This document shows positions 1 to 8,466 of a DNA stretch of 54,814 bases, in pieces. Source of the stretch: Actinomycetes bacterium (lineage in GTDB: Bacteria > Actinomycetota > Acidimicrobiia > Acidimicrobiales > Ilumatobacteraceae); assembly GCA_025358125.1 (NCBI GenBank), contig JANYKS010000008.1, positions 1 to 54,814 on the forward strand, written 5' to 3'. The position numbers were made by a program, and so were the translations under genes. A model generated the notes under the pieces. That model was not told where the DNA came from. It was given only the letters and a program-made list of their open reading frames with translations, and made no database searches. The stretch's first letter is position 1. The number at the start of each line of letters is the position of its first letter.

Positions 1-78
1 CGCCCCGACCACATCCCCACCCAACGTGTCGCCACCATCCTCATCCAGCGTGTCGGGCAACACGTGGTGGCCCGCTCA

Positions 79-120
79 ATACATCAGAGATGTCGATACA
101 GCAGTGTCGCACTGATGTAT
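79..120. promoter_or_regulatory. Inverted repeat upstream of the AbiE antitoxin gene (candidate operator)
   Basis: Two perfect 9-bp arms, ATACATCAG at 79-87 and CTGATGTAT at 112-120, flank a 24-base spacer and lie about 20 bases before the antitoxin start codon. AbiEi-type antitoxins are known to repress their own operon by binding inverted repeats in the promoter, so this is a good operator candidate. A short open frame runs into the window from its left edge and stops at 127-129; I do not recognise its 42 residues. Confidence 0.5.
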
Positions 121-140
121 CTTGATTGAGTGGAGTATCG

Positions 141-1154
141 ATGACGACGGTTCGAGTGCGAGATCCCGGCCGACGGGCTGAGGAGGCCGTCCGCGCGGTG
201 CTGCCACGAGTGGCAAGAGTCTGCACGGGCGAAGGCAACACCGGGGTCGGAATGACTATCAACGACCATCTCTTCCAGATCAAGTGGATTGGCGACGGGC
301 GCCTCGCAGATGCGAGGCGCGTCGTGACCCCTCGTCGCGGGCGGCCCGACATCGCGGTGGCACGCCACATGTCGCCGGGCGCACGCGAGACGTTGGCTGG
401 GGCGGGCATTGGATGGGTCGACGAGACCGGCGCCGCGGAGATCGCTGCGGGAACCATCGTCATTTCTCGACCGGGGCGGCCCCCCAAGCCGGGCGGACCG
501 CCCAAGCGTTGGACCCCGTCGGTGATCGCGGTTGCCGAGGCTCTGCTGTGCGGAACCAAGGCGACTGTTGCAGCAACCGAGGAAGCGACTGGCCTCTCGA
601 ACGGCAGCTGTACGACTGCGCTGCGCGTGCTCACCGACTTCGGTCTTCTGCAGGCTGATGCCGGGCGAGGTCGCGATTCGGCGCGGCGTGTCGCCGACCA
701 CGATCTGCTCCTCGACGCATACGCGGCCGCGGTCGAGGCTCTGCCGCCGTCGATCAGTCTGCAGATCGGAGTGACGTGGCGCGACACCATCGACGGCGTG
801 TTGAAGATCGGCGCAAAATGGGACAAGGCAAAGGTTGAGTGGGCGAGCACCGGTGCCGTCGCGGCCGCTAGGATCGCGCCGCACCTCACGACGGTGAACG
901 CAGCCGATGTCTACGTGGACACCGAAACGATCCTCGGTCTTGAAGCAGCAGCGGCAAAGGCAGGACTTCGACCGATCGACGGGGGCCGACTCACTCTCAG
1001 ACCGTTCCCGTCCGTGACAGCGCGCCGTCTCGCGACGAGGGTCGACGGTCTCAGAGTTGCGCCATGGCCTCGCGTTTTTGCTGACGTGCGAACCGTTGGC
1101 GTTCGCGGCGAAGAAGCCGCCGAACATCTCAGGGAGGTGATGCATGGCCGATGA
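141..1154 (+). CDS. Type IV toxin-antitoxin AbiEi-family antitoxin
   Basis: A 337-residue protein. The middle (about residues 120-185) reads as a winged helix (VIAVAEALL, GLSNGSCTTALRVLTDFGLL). The end carries the typical AbiEi tail, with PWPRVFADVRTVGVRGEEAAEHL. In this family the antitoxin counters the AbiEii nucleotidyltransferase toxin without binding it and represses the operon. The ATG at 141 is chosen because TGGAG lies five bases upstream; an in-frame TTG exists at 126. The stop overlaps the start of the next gene by 11 bases, so the two were translationally coupled. The partner toxin is now truncated, leaving this antitoxin without an obvious target here. Confidence 0.72.
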   Translation: MTTVRVRDPGRRAEEAVRAVLPRVARVCTGEGNTGVGMTINDHLFQIKWIGDGRLADARRVVTPRRGRPDIAVARHMSPGARETLAGAGIGWVDETGAAEIAAGTIVISRPGRPPKPGGPPKRWTPSVIAVAEALLCGTKATVAATEEATGLSNGSCTTALRVLTDFGLLQADAGRGRDSARRVADHDLLLDAYAAAVEALPPSISLQIGVTWRDTIDGVLKIGAKWDKAKVEWASTGAVAAARIAPHLTTVNAADVYVDTETILGLEAAAAKAGLRPIDGGRLTLRPFPSVTARRLATRVDGLRVAPWPRVFADVRTVGVRGEEAAEHLREVMHGR

Positions 1155-1308
1155 CCCGCCACGCACACGGGCCGCAAGAGCTGCGGCCGAACGCGCCCTG
1201 ATCCGTATCGTGCATCACTACGGGGCCAGACCCGAGTTCGTCGTGCTCGGCGGCTTGGTGCCCGAGCTGCTGTGTTCGAGCAGCGCGTTCAATCATGCCG
1301 GTACCTGA
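1144..1308 (+). pseudogene. Truncated AbiEii nucleotidyltransferase toxin (N-terminal stub)
   Basis: Only 54 residues remain. They match the AbiEii opening: a basic, alanine-rich helix followed by EFVVLGGLVPELLCSSSAFN, the GG-containing start of the nucleotidyltransferase fold. A TGA stops the frame at 1306 just where the catalytic D-x-D strand should begin, and the DNA downstream does not continue the family in another frame. The toxin is therefore inactive. The stub overlaps the antitoxin gene in the normal AbiE arrangement. Confidence 0.62.
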
Positions 1309-1494
1309 CGACACCGACCATGCTTCGACTCGCGGTTGGCAGGCAGATCGACGCGGACTTCGTCGACACCTCCTCGGGGCGATCAACATATTCCGAAAAG
1401 TAGCGCTCGTTTACGGAGTACTACACGGCGCAAAGGTGGATTAGGCGGCGGAATATCTTGGGATCTGTGGCGTGAAACATGGTACATTGCGCCA

Positions 1495-2811
1495 ATGACT
1501 GCGCAATTCAACACCATCGCAGCGCGACGAATCATGGACGTCCTCGACGCCCGAACACTGGACGAGCCGATCATCGCGTTGCACGGTCCAAGATCGGTGG
1601 GGAAGTCGACGTTGCTGCGGATGTTCGCGGATGCACGGAGCGTAGACGTCATCGATCTCGACGATCCGAGTGTGCGAGATGCAGTTGTCGCGAACTCGGC
1701 GCAGGCGGTGAGCGGACCGACACCCATCTGCCTGGATGAGTACCAGAAGGCCCCAGACATTCTCGACGCCTTGAAGGCCCGCCTCAACCGTGAGGGAGCG
1801 TTGGCTGGAACTGCGGTGCTGACCGGTTCGACACGTCAGGACGCGATCCCGTTGTCTGCCCAGGCGCTCACAGGGCGCTTGCACACGTTGACCGTGCTTC
1901 CGCTGTCCCAAGGTGAGATCGGTGGGAGCCGCGAGGACCTCCTCGTCGAGTTGATGCGCGATCCGGACCGGGCCGTATCCGCCCATCCCAGGTCGACGAC
2001 CGACCGCGTGGACTACGTCAATCGAGTCTGTGCCGGTGGCTTCCCCCTGGCGCTTCGCCGCACAGGTGCCGCCCGGGCACGGTGGTTCGACGACTACGTC
2101 CGTCTCAGTATCCAACGCGATGCGGTCGAGCTCGCACGGATCAGGCAGCGCGATCTGCTTGGTGTGTTGTTCGAGCGCCTCGCCGGTCAGGGCGCGCAGA
2201 TGTTTAGCGCAACAGCCGCGTTCGCGGGTCTTGAAGCTGACAGGAAGACGCTTGATGGATACGTTCGACTCCTTCAGGATCTCTTTCTCATCCAGCTCTT
2301 GCCGGCATGGGGAAAGACGCTTCGCTCGAAAGCATCGAAGCTGCCCAAACTGCACGTCATCGATTCAGGACTCGCTGCCCGAATGTTGCGCTGCAGCGAA
2401 GCGAAACTCGCGACCTTGGATCCAACGGCACTGACCGAGTTCGGAAACCTCCTCGAGACGTTCGTGGTTGGCGAACTTCGTAAGCAGGTCTCGTGGCTCG
2501 ATGAGCCGGTGACGCTCGGCCACTGGCGCACGAACGCTGGCCCGAAGGCAAGGGATGACGAGGTAGATCTGGTCGTCGAGTACGACGACGGCAAGGTCCT
2601 GGCGTTCGAGGTCAAAGCGAGTCAGCGAGTCGCTGGAAGTGAGCTTGCAGGGCTGCGCAAGCTCCGTGACGCCTTGGGGCAGCGCTTCGTTGCCGGGGTC
2701 GCCTTTTCGACGGGTGAACGTTCCTTCACGTTTGAGGACCGGATCCACATACTTCCGGTCGACCGGTTGTGGCGATCGATTGGACAAGCCGTGCGCGAGT
2801 CGCAAGGGTGA
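1495..2811 (+). CDS. AAA ATPase with DUF4143 C-terminal domain
   Basis: A 438-residue protein of the widespread ATP-binding/DUF4143 family. Walker A is GPRSVGKST at residues 31-39. A Walker B-like ICLDEYQK follows at about residues 77-84, then a sensor-like VLTGSTRQ. The C-terminal half has the DUF4143 pattern: a winged-helix region, KLPKLHVIDSGLAARML, and a nuclease-like end with DEVDLVVEYDDGKVLAFEVKAS. This ending matches the restriction-like fold reported for some members. The open frame extends upstream to 1336, but the ATG at 1495 gives the family-typical start. Function is not settled in the family; roles in defence or DNA handling are proposed. It sits alone between two broken toxin-antitoxin loci. 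Confidence 0.8.
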   Translation: MTAQFNTIAARRIMDVLDARTLDEPIIALHGPRSVGKSTLLRMFADARSVDVIDLDDPSVRDAVVANSAQAVSGPTPICLDEYQKAPDILDALKARLNREGALAGTAVLTGSTRQDAIPLSAQALTGRLHTLTVLPLSQGEIGGSREDLLVELMRDPDRAVSAHPRSTTDRVDYVNRVCAGGFPLALRRTGAARARWFDDYVRLSIQRDAVELARIRQRDLLGVLFERLAGQGAQMFSATAAFAGLEADRKTLDGYVRLLQDLFLIQLLPAWGKTLRSKASKLPKLHVIDSGLAARMLRCSEAKLATLDPTALTEFGNLLETFVVGELRKQVSWLDEPVTLGHWRTNAGPKARDDEVDLVVEYDDGKVLAFEVKASQRVAGSELAGLRKLRDALGQRFVAGVAFSTGERSFTFEDRIHILPVDRLWRSIGQAVRESQG

Positions 2812-2933
2812 ATCGCTGGCGCGTCGTGCCGGCCGGACAACAACCGCGGATACGAGGAGAGGTGGATAGCGAAACGGGTTCGAGCGTCTTGATTGACGGA
2901 CTTGGTAGCCGGGGACCAAATGCCCGGTCGGGC

Positions 2934-3410
2934 TCATGGTAATGTGGCCACCGCGGTCAATGAAGGGGCTTGCCATCGGGGTGTTCGGCGTTGCATCCAA
3001 TCGAGCAACGCGTCAGCCTCTGCCGGCATGCGACCGAACCCGGTGATGCAGTCCATCACGATTTGAGTAAGCGACGCGTACACGATGTTGTCCGCCCTCC
3101 AGGTCCGTTCGAACACGACGCGATCGTAGGGAAGGGCTGTGACAACGTTCCCACCATTTCGGACCGGTCGCAGCCGCATGGTCTCGGCGATTCGTTCTGG
3201 GTCCTGGGCGAACACCACTGCGATCTCGGGCGCGGTGACCGACACCACTTGCGACGCAGCGAAGGAACCGGTCACGGCCCATCCCTTCAGCTTCGACGAC
3301 GAGAGGTCGCGGAGGAACTGCTCCGCTCCTCCCGGCGCGACCCAGTTCGCTGTCTCGTTCGAGCCCAACAGCGAGTAGCTCTGACCCGGAGTCGGCCAGC
3401 GTCGAGCAGC
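2934..3410 (-). pseudogene. C-terminal remnant of a second AbiEi-like antitoxin
   Basis: Reading from about 3410 down to the stop at 2934, the frame gives a clean AbiEi-like C-terminus: GQSYSLLGSNETANWVAPGG, then WAVTGSFAASQ, PYDRVVFERTW and VYASLTQIVMDC followed by GRMPAEADALLDWM. The N-terminal helix-turn-helix part is absent. It is joined in frame to helicase sequence (next entry) at a tandem 10-bp repeat, so the present frame is chimeric. It is unlike the intact antitoxin at the window start, so it comes from a different locus and not from a local duplication. Confidence 0.5.
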
Positions 3411-3846
3411 GTCGAGCAGCTCGATCGTCTGGACCACCTTCGCCGACGAGCGAAGCGAGATGCCATGCTCCTCGAGCCAGTACTTCCTGACCTCCTCGGT
3501 GAACGCGGCCTCGGCGGATGCGAAGCTCGACCGCTCGGTAGCGAACGGCTCGGATCCCAGCAGAACGCGCAAGGAACCCTCGTGTTGGCGGTGCGCCCAT
3601 GCAGCGGCCAGATCGATCAGCTCTCCGATCGACGAGAAGCCGGCGATGACGACCGGGTCCGAGGGACCCAACGAGATCGCCCCACACCTGCTGACGCACA
3701 TGACTTCCTGCGTGATTCACCGGGAACCGCGCAGGATCGGGCCACGGTCGGCCCGCCAACGCCATCGGCAGGTACGACGTCGGATCGATCGAGAACAGAT
3801 CCGCCGGCAGATGCTCGCCGCGGCTCGGGCGCCGAGGTCGCGCCAT
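3411..3846 (-). pseudogene. N-terminal remnant of a PLD-domain (SNF2-type) helicase
   Basis: From 3846 the frame begins MARPRRPSRGEHLPADLFSI, and near 3665 it must shift by one base to continue as SDPVVIAGFSSIGELIDLAA, RVLLGSEPF and EEHGISLRSSAKVVQTIELLDA. This order matches the phospholipase-D-like N-terminus of bacterial SNF2-family helicases. The helicase motor domains are missing, because sequence after ELLDA belongs to an AbiEi-like gene. One frameshift plus loss of about 90 percent of the usual length makes this a dead fragment. Family assignment rests on pattern memory only. Confidence 0.45.
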
Positions 3847-3848
3847 GC

Positions 3849-5141
3849 TCAGACCCCGTCTCCGGCGGCCTGCACCCGACGCGAAACACGACGGGTCGGT
3901 CGTGCGGTGGCCGTGTCGCCCGTCGGGCTGGCGAGGGCTCGTTCGAGACCGGTGAACAGGTCGACGACGTCGGCTGCTTCGAAGACTCGGTAGCGCTGTT
4001 TGCCGACGTTTCGTTGACGCAGGACACCGGCGGCTTCGAGACGGTTGACGGCTTCACCGGTGCGCATCTCGGATCGGCCGATCAGTCGTGCGGCGCTGTC
4101 GACGGTGATCACCGGGACACCTGGCAGCAGGTCGAGGAGCAGCTCAACCGCCGAGTTGGCTCGGACTCGCCCGAGTAGTCCCCGCCATCGTGCGTCGAGC
4201 GTGTCGATCCTGGCCGCGTAGGCCTCGGCATCGTTGCACGATCGGTGTGCGGCGGTGGCGAACGTGCGCAACCAGGTGCCCGCGCGCACAGAGCGTTCGG
4301 GACTGTCGGGCGCGCCGACCTGCCGGTATGCAGTCAGGCCGGCGATGTAGTCGCGGGACCAGGTGGCGAGCACGAGACTGATCGGTGGGACGAAGCGCGG
4401 TGCGAGGCCACGGCGGCGGAGGATGACATGGATGAGCGCGCGGCCTGTGCGGCCATTGCCGTCGGCGAACGGGTGGATCGTCTCGAACTGTGCGTGGGCG
4501 ATCGCCGCTTGAACGAGCGCAGGATGATCGTCGCCGTTGACATAGGCAAGGAGGTCGTGGAGCAACGCGCCGAGGGTTTCCGGTGGCGGCGGAACGAACG
4601 CCGCGGAGCACGGGTTGTAGCTGCTACCGCCGATCCAGTTCTGCACAGTGCGGACCACGCCGGCGATCCCGGGCGTTGCTGATCGCTCCATCAAGATCCG
4701 GTGGATGCCGAGGAGGTCATCGAGGGTGATGGTGTCGGTCGACGAGCCCAGCTCGACAGCCGCCTCCATCGCGGCGACGTTGGCGAGCACCTCGACCGCG
4801 ATCCGATCGGCGGCGTCGCCACCCTGGGCGAGCACGACCTCGGCGTCGAGCAGTCGACGTGGCCCTGCCTCGAGTCCCTCGATTTTCGAGGAGGCGACCG
4901 ACTCGGCGCGTAGCAAGAACCGCGCCAGTCCCTCGAGGCTGACATGCGATGTTCCGGTTACGTTCAGTCGGCGAATCGCTGCGTCCGCGTCGCTGAGGTC
5001 AGCGACGAGGTCGGCCGGAAGGGCGAGCTCCCACCCGGCGAGCGGGTCGGGGAGGTAGGCGTCGTAGTCGCAACCCTGGCGGTCGCGGCGACTCATCCCC
5101 TCGAACGAGGAGGTCCAGCGGCTTCTGACCAGCATTGCCAC
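3849..5141 (-). CDS. Fic family protein (AMP/nucleotide transferase) with N-terminal inhibitory motif
   Basis: A 430-residue Fic enzyme. The catalytic motif HPFADGNGRTGR is complete at residues 223-234, so AMP-transfer chemistry is possible. The motif S84-x-x-x-E88-G89 matches the (S/T)xxxE(G/N) inhibitory helix of class II Fic proteins, in which the glutamate blocks productive ATP binding within the same chain. The C-terminal region has a winged-helix look (VITVDSAARLIGRSEMRTGE), common in this group. The GTG start at 5141 is preceded by GGGAGG with eight bases between. Upstream, 5-bp arms TAACG (5167-5171) and CGTTA (5185-5189) could be an operator, but this is weak. Target proteins cannot be read from sequence. 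Confidence 0.85.
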   Translation of the reverse strand: MAMLVRSRWTSSFEGMSRRDRQGCDYDAYLPDPLAGWELALPADLVADLSDADAAIRRLNVTGTSHVSLEGLARFLLRAESVASSKIEGLEAGPRRLLDAEVVLAQGGDAADRIAVEVLANVAAMEAAVELGSSTDTITLDDLLGIHRILMERSATPGIAGVVRTVQNWIGGSSYNPCSAAFVPPPPETLGALLHDLLAYVNGDDHPALVQAAIAHAQFETIHPFADGNGRTGRALIHVILRRRGLAPRFVPPISLVLATWSRDYIAGLTAYRQVGAPDSPERSVRAGTWLRTFATAAHRSCNDAEAYAARIDTLDARWRGLLGRVRANSAVELLLDLLPGVPVITVDSAARLIGRSEMRTGEAVNRLEAAGVLRQRNVGKQRYRVFEAADVVDLFTGLERALASPTGDTATARPTRRVSRRVQAAGDGV

Positions 5142-5540
5142 AACCGTTGCCTCCCACCTCTCTAAGTAACGCTTGTACTCTAACCGTTAGACAGACGCAG
5201 GGGAGTTCAACGCCTCCTTCAATGCGTCTGGTGGCTGGAAATCGAGCGACCGGCTGACCGGACTGGCTACTACGTTCGTTGCTCATGGGTCCGGCGGACA
5301 ACGACGAGGATCGGTCTGACATGGCCGCGCCACAGCAGACACGTCAACCGGGACCCGGCGATGAGGGGCCTTGCTCGAATGAACGCCGACGAGCGCTCGA
5401 CCGAATGGTCGAGATCGCGGAGGAGGCAGGGATGTACGAACGGACAGTGTCGCCGAAGCGCACCCGATGACCATCGCTGGACACACCCCGCGTCCAAACG
5501 CAGCCGTCGCCGAGGAAGGCGGGGATCGTATCTTGGCTTC
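5142..5540. other. Intergenic region without a supported gene
   Basis: About 400 bases. Besides the Fic promoter area it holds a 63-codon open frame on the + strand (5279-5470) with no family resemblance and no good ribosome binding site. I do not call it a gene. Confidence 0.4.
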
Positions 5541-5725
5541 ATGTCGACGACGCCGGGTGCCCAAGCTAAGCGCAAATCTAGGCTGCTGTCGAGCAGACCC
5601 TCGTTGGTTGGGGCGCGGAGCTGGACGCGGGCCAGAAGTTCTGGTGGATGGACTGGAACCGCATGATTCGCGACGCGATCACCGCGATGCGGACAGGCGA
5701 GCCGGTCCTCTACGACGACGAGTGA
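5541..5725 (+). pseudogene. Small frameshifted gene, unknown function
   Basis: Two frames join into one plausible small protein. ATG at 5541 gives MSTTPGAQAKRKS. After a frame change near 5575-5581 the sequence continues AAVEQTLVGWGAELDAG, QKFWWMDWNRMIRDA and ITAMRTGEPVLYDDE to the TGA at 5723. The second part has protein-like composition (tryptophans, an acidic end) and no start codon of its own after the TAG at 5579. The whole would be about 60 residues. I do not recognise a family. Confidence 0.3.
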
Positions 5726-5915
5726 TCATCCATCCCAACCTGCCTGGATGGGTGCTCTGCCTGCCGTAGACAGAACGGCGATCCAAGCAGAACTTCTAAC
5801 AGACCAGGTGACACAGGGCGTTATCCACAGCCACCAGATGACACGACGAGATCGCGAAATACCTGGTAGATGGCATGAAGTGGCACTGGGCATCACAGGG
5901 TGACAGCACCGGTCT

Positions 5916-5962
5916 ACGGCTCATAACCCGAAGGTCGCAGGTTCAAATCCTGCCCCCGCCAC
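5916..5962 (+). tRNA. 3' fragment of a tRNA-Met gene (anticodon CAT), probable attachment-site remnant
   Basis: The anticodon loop CTCATAA, the variable loop AGGTCG, a full T arm (GCAGG, loop TTCAAAT, CCTGC at 5937-5953) and the acceptor 3' strand CCCCGCCACC are present. The 5' half is not: no GGCGGGG acceptor strand lies upstream, and the anticodon stem does not pair well. Such 3' tRNA fragments are left where integrases recombine into tRNA genes, and a broken integrase lies 1.2 kb away. The antisense reading gives the familiar spurious peptide GAGFEPATFGL. Not a working tRNA. Confidence 0.6.
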
Positions 5963-6044
5963 CCAGAAAGCCCAGGTCAGCCGCTTCGGCGGACCAGGGC
6001 TTCGTCGTTGTGACGGGCCGGTCGGGCGAAAAATGTACCAATCA

Positions 6045-6086
6045 TGTACCAAGGACTTCGCGTATTGTACCAAGGACTTCGCGTAT
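6045..6086 (+). repeat. Tandem 21-bp direct repeat
   Basis: Two perfect head-to-tail copies of a 21-base unit beginning TGTACCAAGG and ending TTCGCGTAT. A partial copy (ATGTACCAA) sits just upstream at 6034. In addition, the 16-mer AACCCGAAGGTCGCAG from the tRNA fragment (5925-5940) recurs at 6134-6149. The rest of 5963-6448 holds no supported gene. A 33-codon frame at 6298-6399 containing TGYQIQRCDAHHAVG may be a degraded zinc-ribbon-like protein. Confidence 0.6.
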
Positions 6087-6448
6087 TGTCCCTGGTGGTC
6101 GGTGGTGTGCTCAGAGCGTGACGAATCGGGCAGAACCCGAAGGTCGCAGACGGTCATGTCGGCTGGGCGAGTCAGGCTTCGGTGAATCGTTCACCTCACG
6201 GTGCGAGACCTGCTACTGGCCCCACCAGCCCGAACGCGGCCCGGCCCTTCGCGGCCACTCGCCCAGAGTCACCGCGCCCGTTCGCATCGAGCGTTGATGA
6301 GCACGTTCACCTGGGCCGAGGTCGACGACGTCACCGGGTACCAGATCCAGCGGTGCGACGCGCACCACGCCGTTGGACCTCGGACGCATCGGAAATGATG
6401 CGGATCGCGATCCGTTGGACGTCATGACACCGCATGACCCCTCGATCG

Positions 6449-6898
6449 TCAACTCTTGCTGAGGGCGTCGAATGCTGCGACGCGTTCCGTGTCTTCGTAG
6501 TCCTCCTGAAACCGCAGCTTGCCCCAGCGTGACTTCACGAAGAGGACGGCGCGGTTGGCGTAGCGGTCCTGTCCTTCGTCGCCCGGGACCCAGTGGTGGA
6601 CGCGAACGGCGGCCCGCATGCTCCACGGTGGACCGTTGACCAGGATGTCGTCGACCTCCATCTGCATGCCCGTGGCGACATAGCGATCCAGGAACTCCTC
6701 GATCTCACGACGACCGCGATGGGTGGCGAAGGCATCTCGGCCCTTCGTCGTCGGGCGGTGCTGATTGGACCACGAGTTGTCACCGGGGAAGCACAGGACG
6801 GCGTCGTCGGCGAACATGCCCAGCGTCGGAGCAAGGTCGCCGTCGTTGAGGCGGGTGATGTTGCGGCGGATCATCCACCGGACCGTTGCCTTGTACAT
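6449..6898 (-). CDS. SnoaL/NTF2-like fold protein
   Basis: A 149-residue protein of the nuclear transport factor 2-like superfamily. The usual order is visible: an N-terminal helix with RRNITRLNDGDLAPTLGMFA, the strand DDAVLCFPGD, then GRREIEEFLDRYVATGMQ, and strands with AVLFVKSRWGKLRFQEDYED. Members are small cone-shaped enzymes or binding proteins, including polyketide cyclases, isomerases and steroid isomerase relatives. No particular substrate can be assigned. A divergent TetR fragment lies just upstream, so the two may once have been a regulator-target pair. Confidence 0.7.
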   Translation of the reverse strand: MYKATVRWMIRRNITRLNDGDLAPTLGMFADDAVLCFPGDNSWSNQHRPTTKGRDAFATHRGRREIEEFLDRYVATGMQMEVDDILVNGPPWSMRAAVRVHHWVPGDEGQDRYANRAVLFVKSRWGKLRFQEDYEDTERVAAFDALSKS

Positions 6899-6916
6899 CG
6901 TCAGCCTCCCGGGTTG

Positions 6917-7141
6917 ATGGTCGTAGATAGATCCTCATGGATCGACGAGCTCGCCGATAGGTTCCACGCGGCCGGGCTTCGAAGTGACGTCTCCCGCGCC
7001 ATCGCGATCGAGTTCTTCTGCCTCATCGAGGGTGCGTTCCTTCTTGCCCGAACCATCCGCGACGACGCGCCGGTACGCGTCGCCGGCCGGCGAGCCGCGG
7101 CGTCACTCAGGGACGCACTCGTCAATGCTCAGGCGCCTTGA
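6917..7141 (+). pseudogene. C-terminal fragment of a TetR-family regulator
   Basis: The frame reads SSWIDELADRFHAAGLRSDV, AIAIEFFCLIEGAFLLARTI and RRAAASLRDALVNAQAP. This is the pattern of the C-terminal ligand domain of TetR regulators of the LmrA/YxaF-like kind (a long helix with IEGAFLLAR, ending in a dimer helix). The DNA-binding helix-turn-helix is missing, so the fragment cannot regulate. It is divergent to the NTF2-like gene. Confidence 0.5.
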
Positions 7142-7616
7142 CACCGGGCGAACGTTCGAGGCCGTCATCCTCGGCGACGGCGACTGGGTAGACCGTCTTG
7201 GACGCAAGCTCGCCACCAGTGCGGCTGCCACCGGTGAGGAGGTCGTGGTAGAGACGATCGACGTGTTCGACGCGCAGGCAGCGCAGCTGGACGTCGCCGA
7301 GCCGCGGAGCGATGTAGTTGTCGATCATCCACTGGTAGCGGTGTGCGGTTGTGGCGCGCACCTGGGGCCGCTGGCGGGGCATCCACGGCTCGGTGAGGAA
7401 CCGGCCGACTGTCAACGATCGAGTCGACGCGTCAGCCGGAGGTGACGCGTCAGCCGAAGGTGACGCGGCCCCCTCGATCGTGGCGGCGAGCGCTTCGGCG
7501 TCGACACGTTATGCGCCGGCTGGGTGCCAGCGTCTGCGCTCCCGGCCGGTGAGCGGGTCGACGCCGTCGTACGCGACGACCTAGAAGCGGCTGTTGCGAG
7601 TGACGCTGTAGGCCAT
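7122..7616 (-). pseudogene. Tyrosine recombinase (phage integrase), broken N-terminal part
   Basis: From ATG at 7616 the sequence reads MAYSVTRNSRF, stop, VVAYDGVDPLTGRERRRWHP then AGA, stop, RVDAEALAATIEGAA, and on to TVGRFLTEPWMPRQR, TAHRYQWMIDNYIAPRLGDV and LRVEHVDRLYHDLL. This is the arm-binding domain followed by the SAM-like core-binding domain of actinobacterial integrases. Two in-frame stops (TAG at 7581-7583, TAA at 7509-7511) and loss of everything after SKTVY, including the catalytic R-H-R-Y domain, make it dead. Together with the tRNA-Met fragment it marks an old integrated element. Confidence 0.68.
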
Positions 7617-7811
7617 ACTGGTGTCATCGGCACCCGACCCGTTCGGGGTCAACCCAAAGATCACCAACGCACCGAACCTCACCTCGGCCCGGCGTTGGCA
7701 CCGCCACCTACGGCACTTCGGGGGTAGGCAGGAGGAACGCCACTGCGGCGGACGTTGCCCTGGAGCCAGCTGAGCATGCACGCTCCGGCGGCGGCTCGGT
7801 ACGGTGAGCGT

Positions 7812-8080
7812 GTGATCGTCGGCATCGATGAGACCGGAGATTTCCGCGACGGGTTGCGCGCCTGGTTCGCCGCCGCCCTCATCCGACCGTCGGGGTATGT
7901 AGCCGTCGAGGCCGCTCTGCGGGGTTGGGAGCGCCGGACGCGCCGCCGACTCGGGTTGGCAAACGAGATCAAGGGCGCCCAGATCGACGCAGAGGCGGCC
8001 GCGGAGTTCGTCGCCGATGTCGTCGGCGCGGGCGATGGCCGACTGATCGGTCGCCGCTCCGCCGGGAGCAGAGGGGTCCG
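7812..8080 (+). pseudogene. Truncated DUF3800-like protein (N-terminal part)
   Basis: From GTG at 7812: VIVGIDETGDFRDGLRAWFA, AALIRPSGYVAVEAA and NEIKGAQIDAEAAAEFVADV. The opening IDETGDF resembles the D-E-S/T-G acidic start of DUF3800, an RNase H-like family often found in defence contexts. After about 85 residues the frame runs antisense into vapC and loses family character, so the gene is cut at the vapC end. The assignment is tentative. Confidence 0.35.
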
Positions 8081-8085
8081 TCGCC

Positions 8086-8466
8086 CTACACCGCAACGAT
8101 GTCGATCAGGTGCTCCATTCCGACGAGATCTGCCGCGTTGCGGGTGTAGAGGCGGGCACCGTGGGCGTGCGCTGTCGCTGCGATCAGTAGGTCCATCACC
8201 CGCGAGCGCGGTTGGCGGCCGGTGCCAGCGACTGCGGCAGCGAGTTGCCCATAGCTGACCGCCACCTCGTCGTCGACCGGAAGTGCGTCGAACTTGCGTT
8301 GAAGGTCCGAGAGCCGTCGCAAGCGCTCCGCCCGGATCGCCGCGTCAGCAGTGACGAGCACACCGAAGTGCAACTCCGCGAGCGAGGCGGCGCTGATCGC
8401 AAGTTCCCCTTCAAGCTCGGGCACATCGGTGGCGAGCAACACGCTGGTGTCAAGAATCGCCTTCAT
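8086..8466 (-). CDS. vapC: VapC-type PIN-domain ribonuclease toxin
   Basis: A 126-residue PIN domain. The acidic metal-binding set is visible: D6 in AILDTSVLL, E31 in SAASLAELHFG, D92 in RVMDLLIAATA, and N110/D113 in YTRNAADL. VapC toxins cut tRNA or rRNA when freed from antitoxin. The start overlaps the antitoxin end by 17 bases, the normal VapBC order. All catalytic residues are present, so the toxin looks functional. Confidence 0.88.
   Translation of the reverse strand: MKAILDTSVLLATDVPELEGELAISAASLAELHFGVLVTADAAIRAERLRRLSDLQRKFDALPVDDEVAVSYGQLAAAVAGTGRQPRSRVMDLLIAATAHAHGARLYTRNAADLVGMEHLIDIVAV

Noticed and set aside
2905..2940. Terminator between the AAA ATPase and the convergent remnant
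   Set aside because: Only a 5-bp CCGGG/CCCGG stem is present with no U-run, which is too weak to annotate.
5875..5963. Complete tRNA gene
   Set aside because: No 5' acceptor strand or D arm matches, and the anticodon stem does not pair; only the 3' part is present.
5921..6157. Open frame ending in GAGFEPATFGL on the minus strand
   Set aside because: This ending is the well-known spurious translation of the antisense of a tRNA 3' end; there is no other support for a gene.
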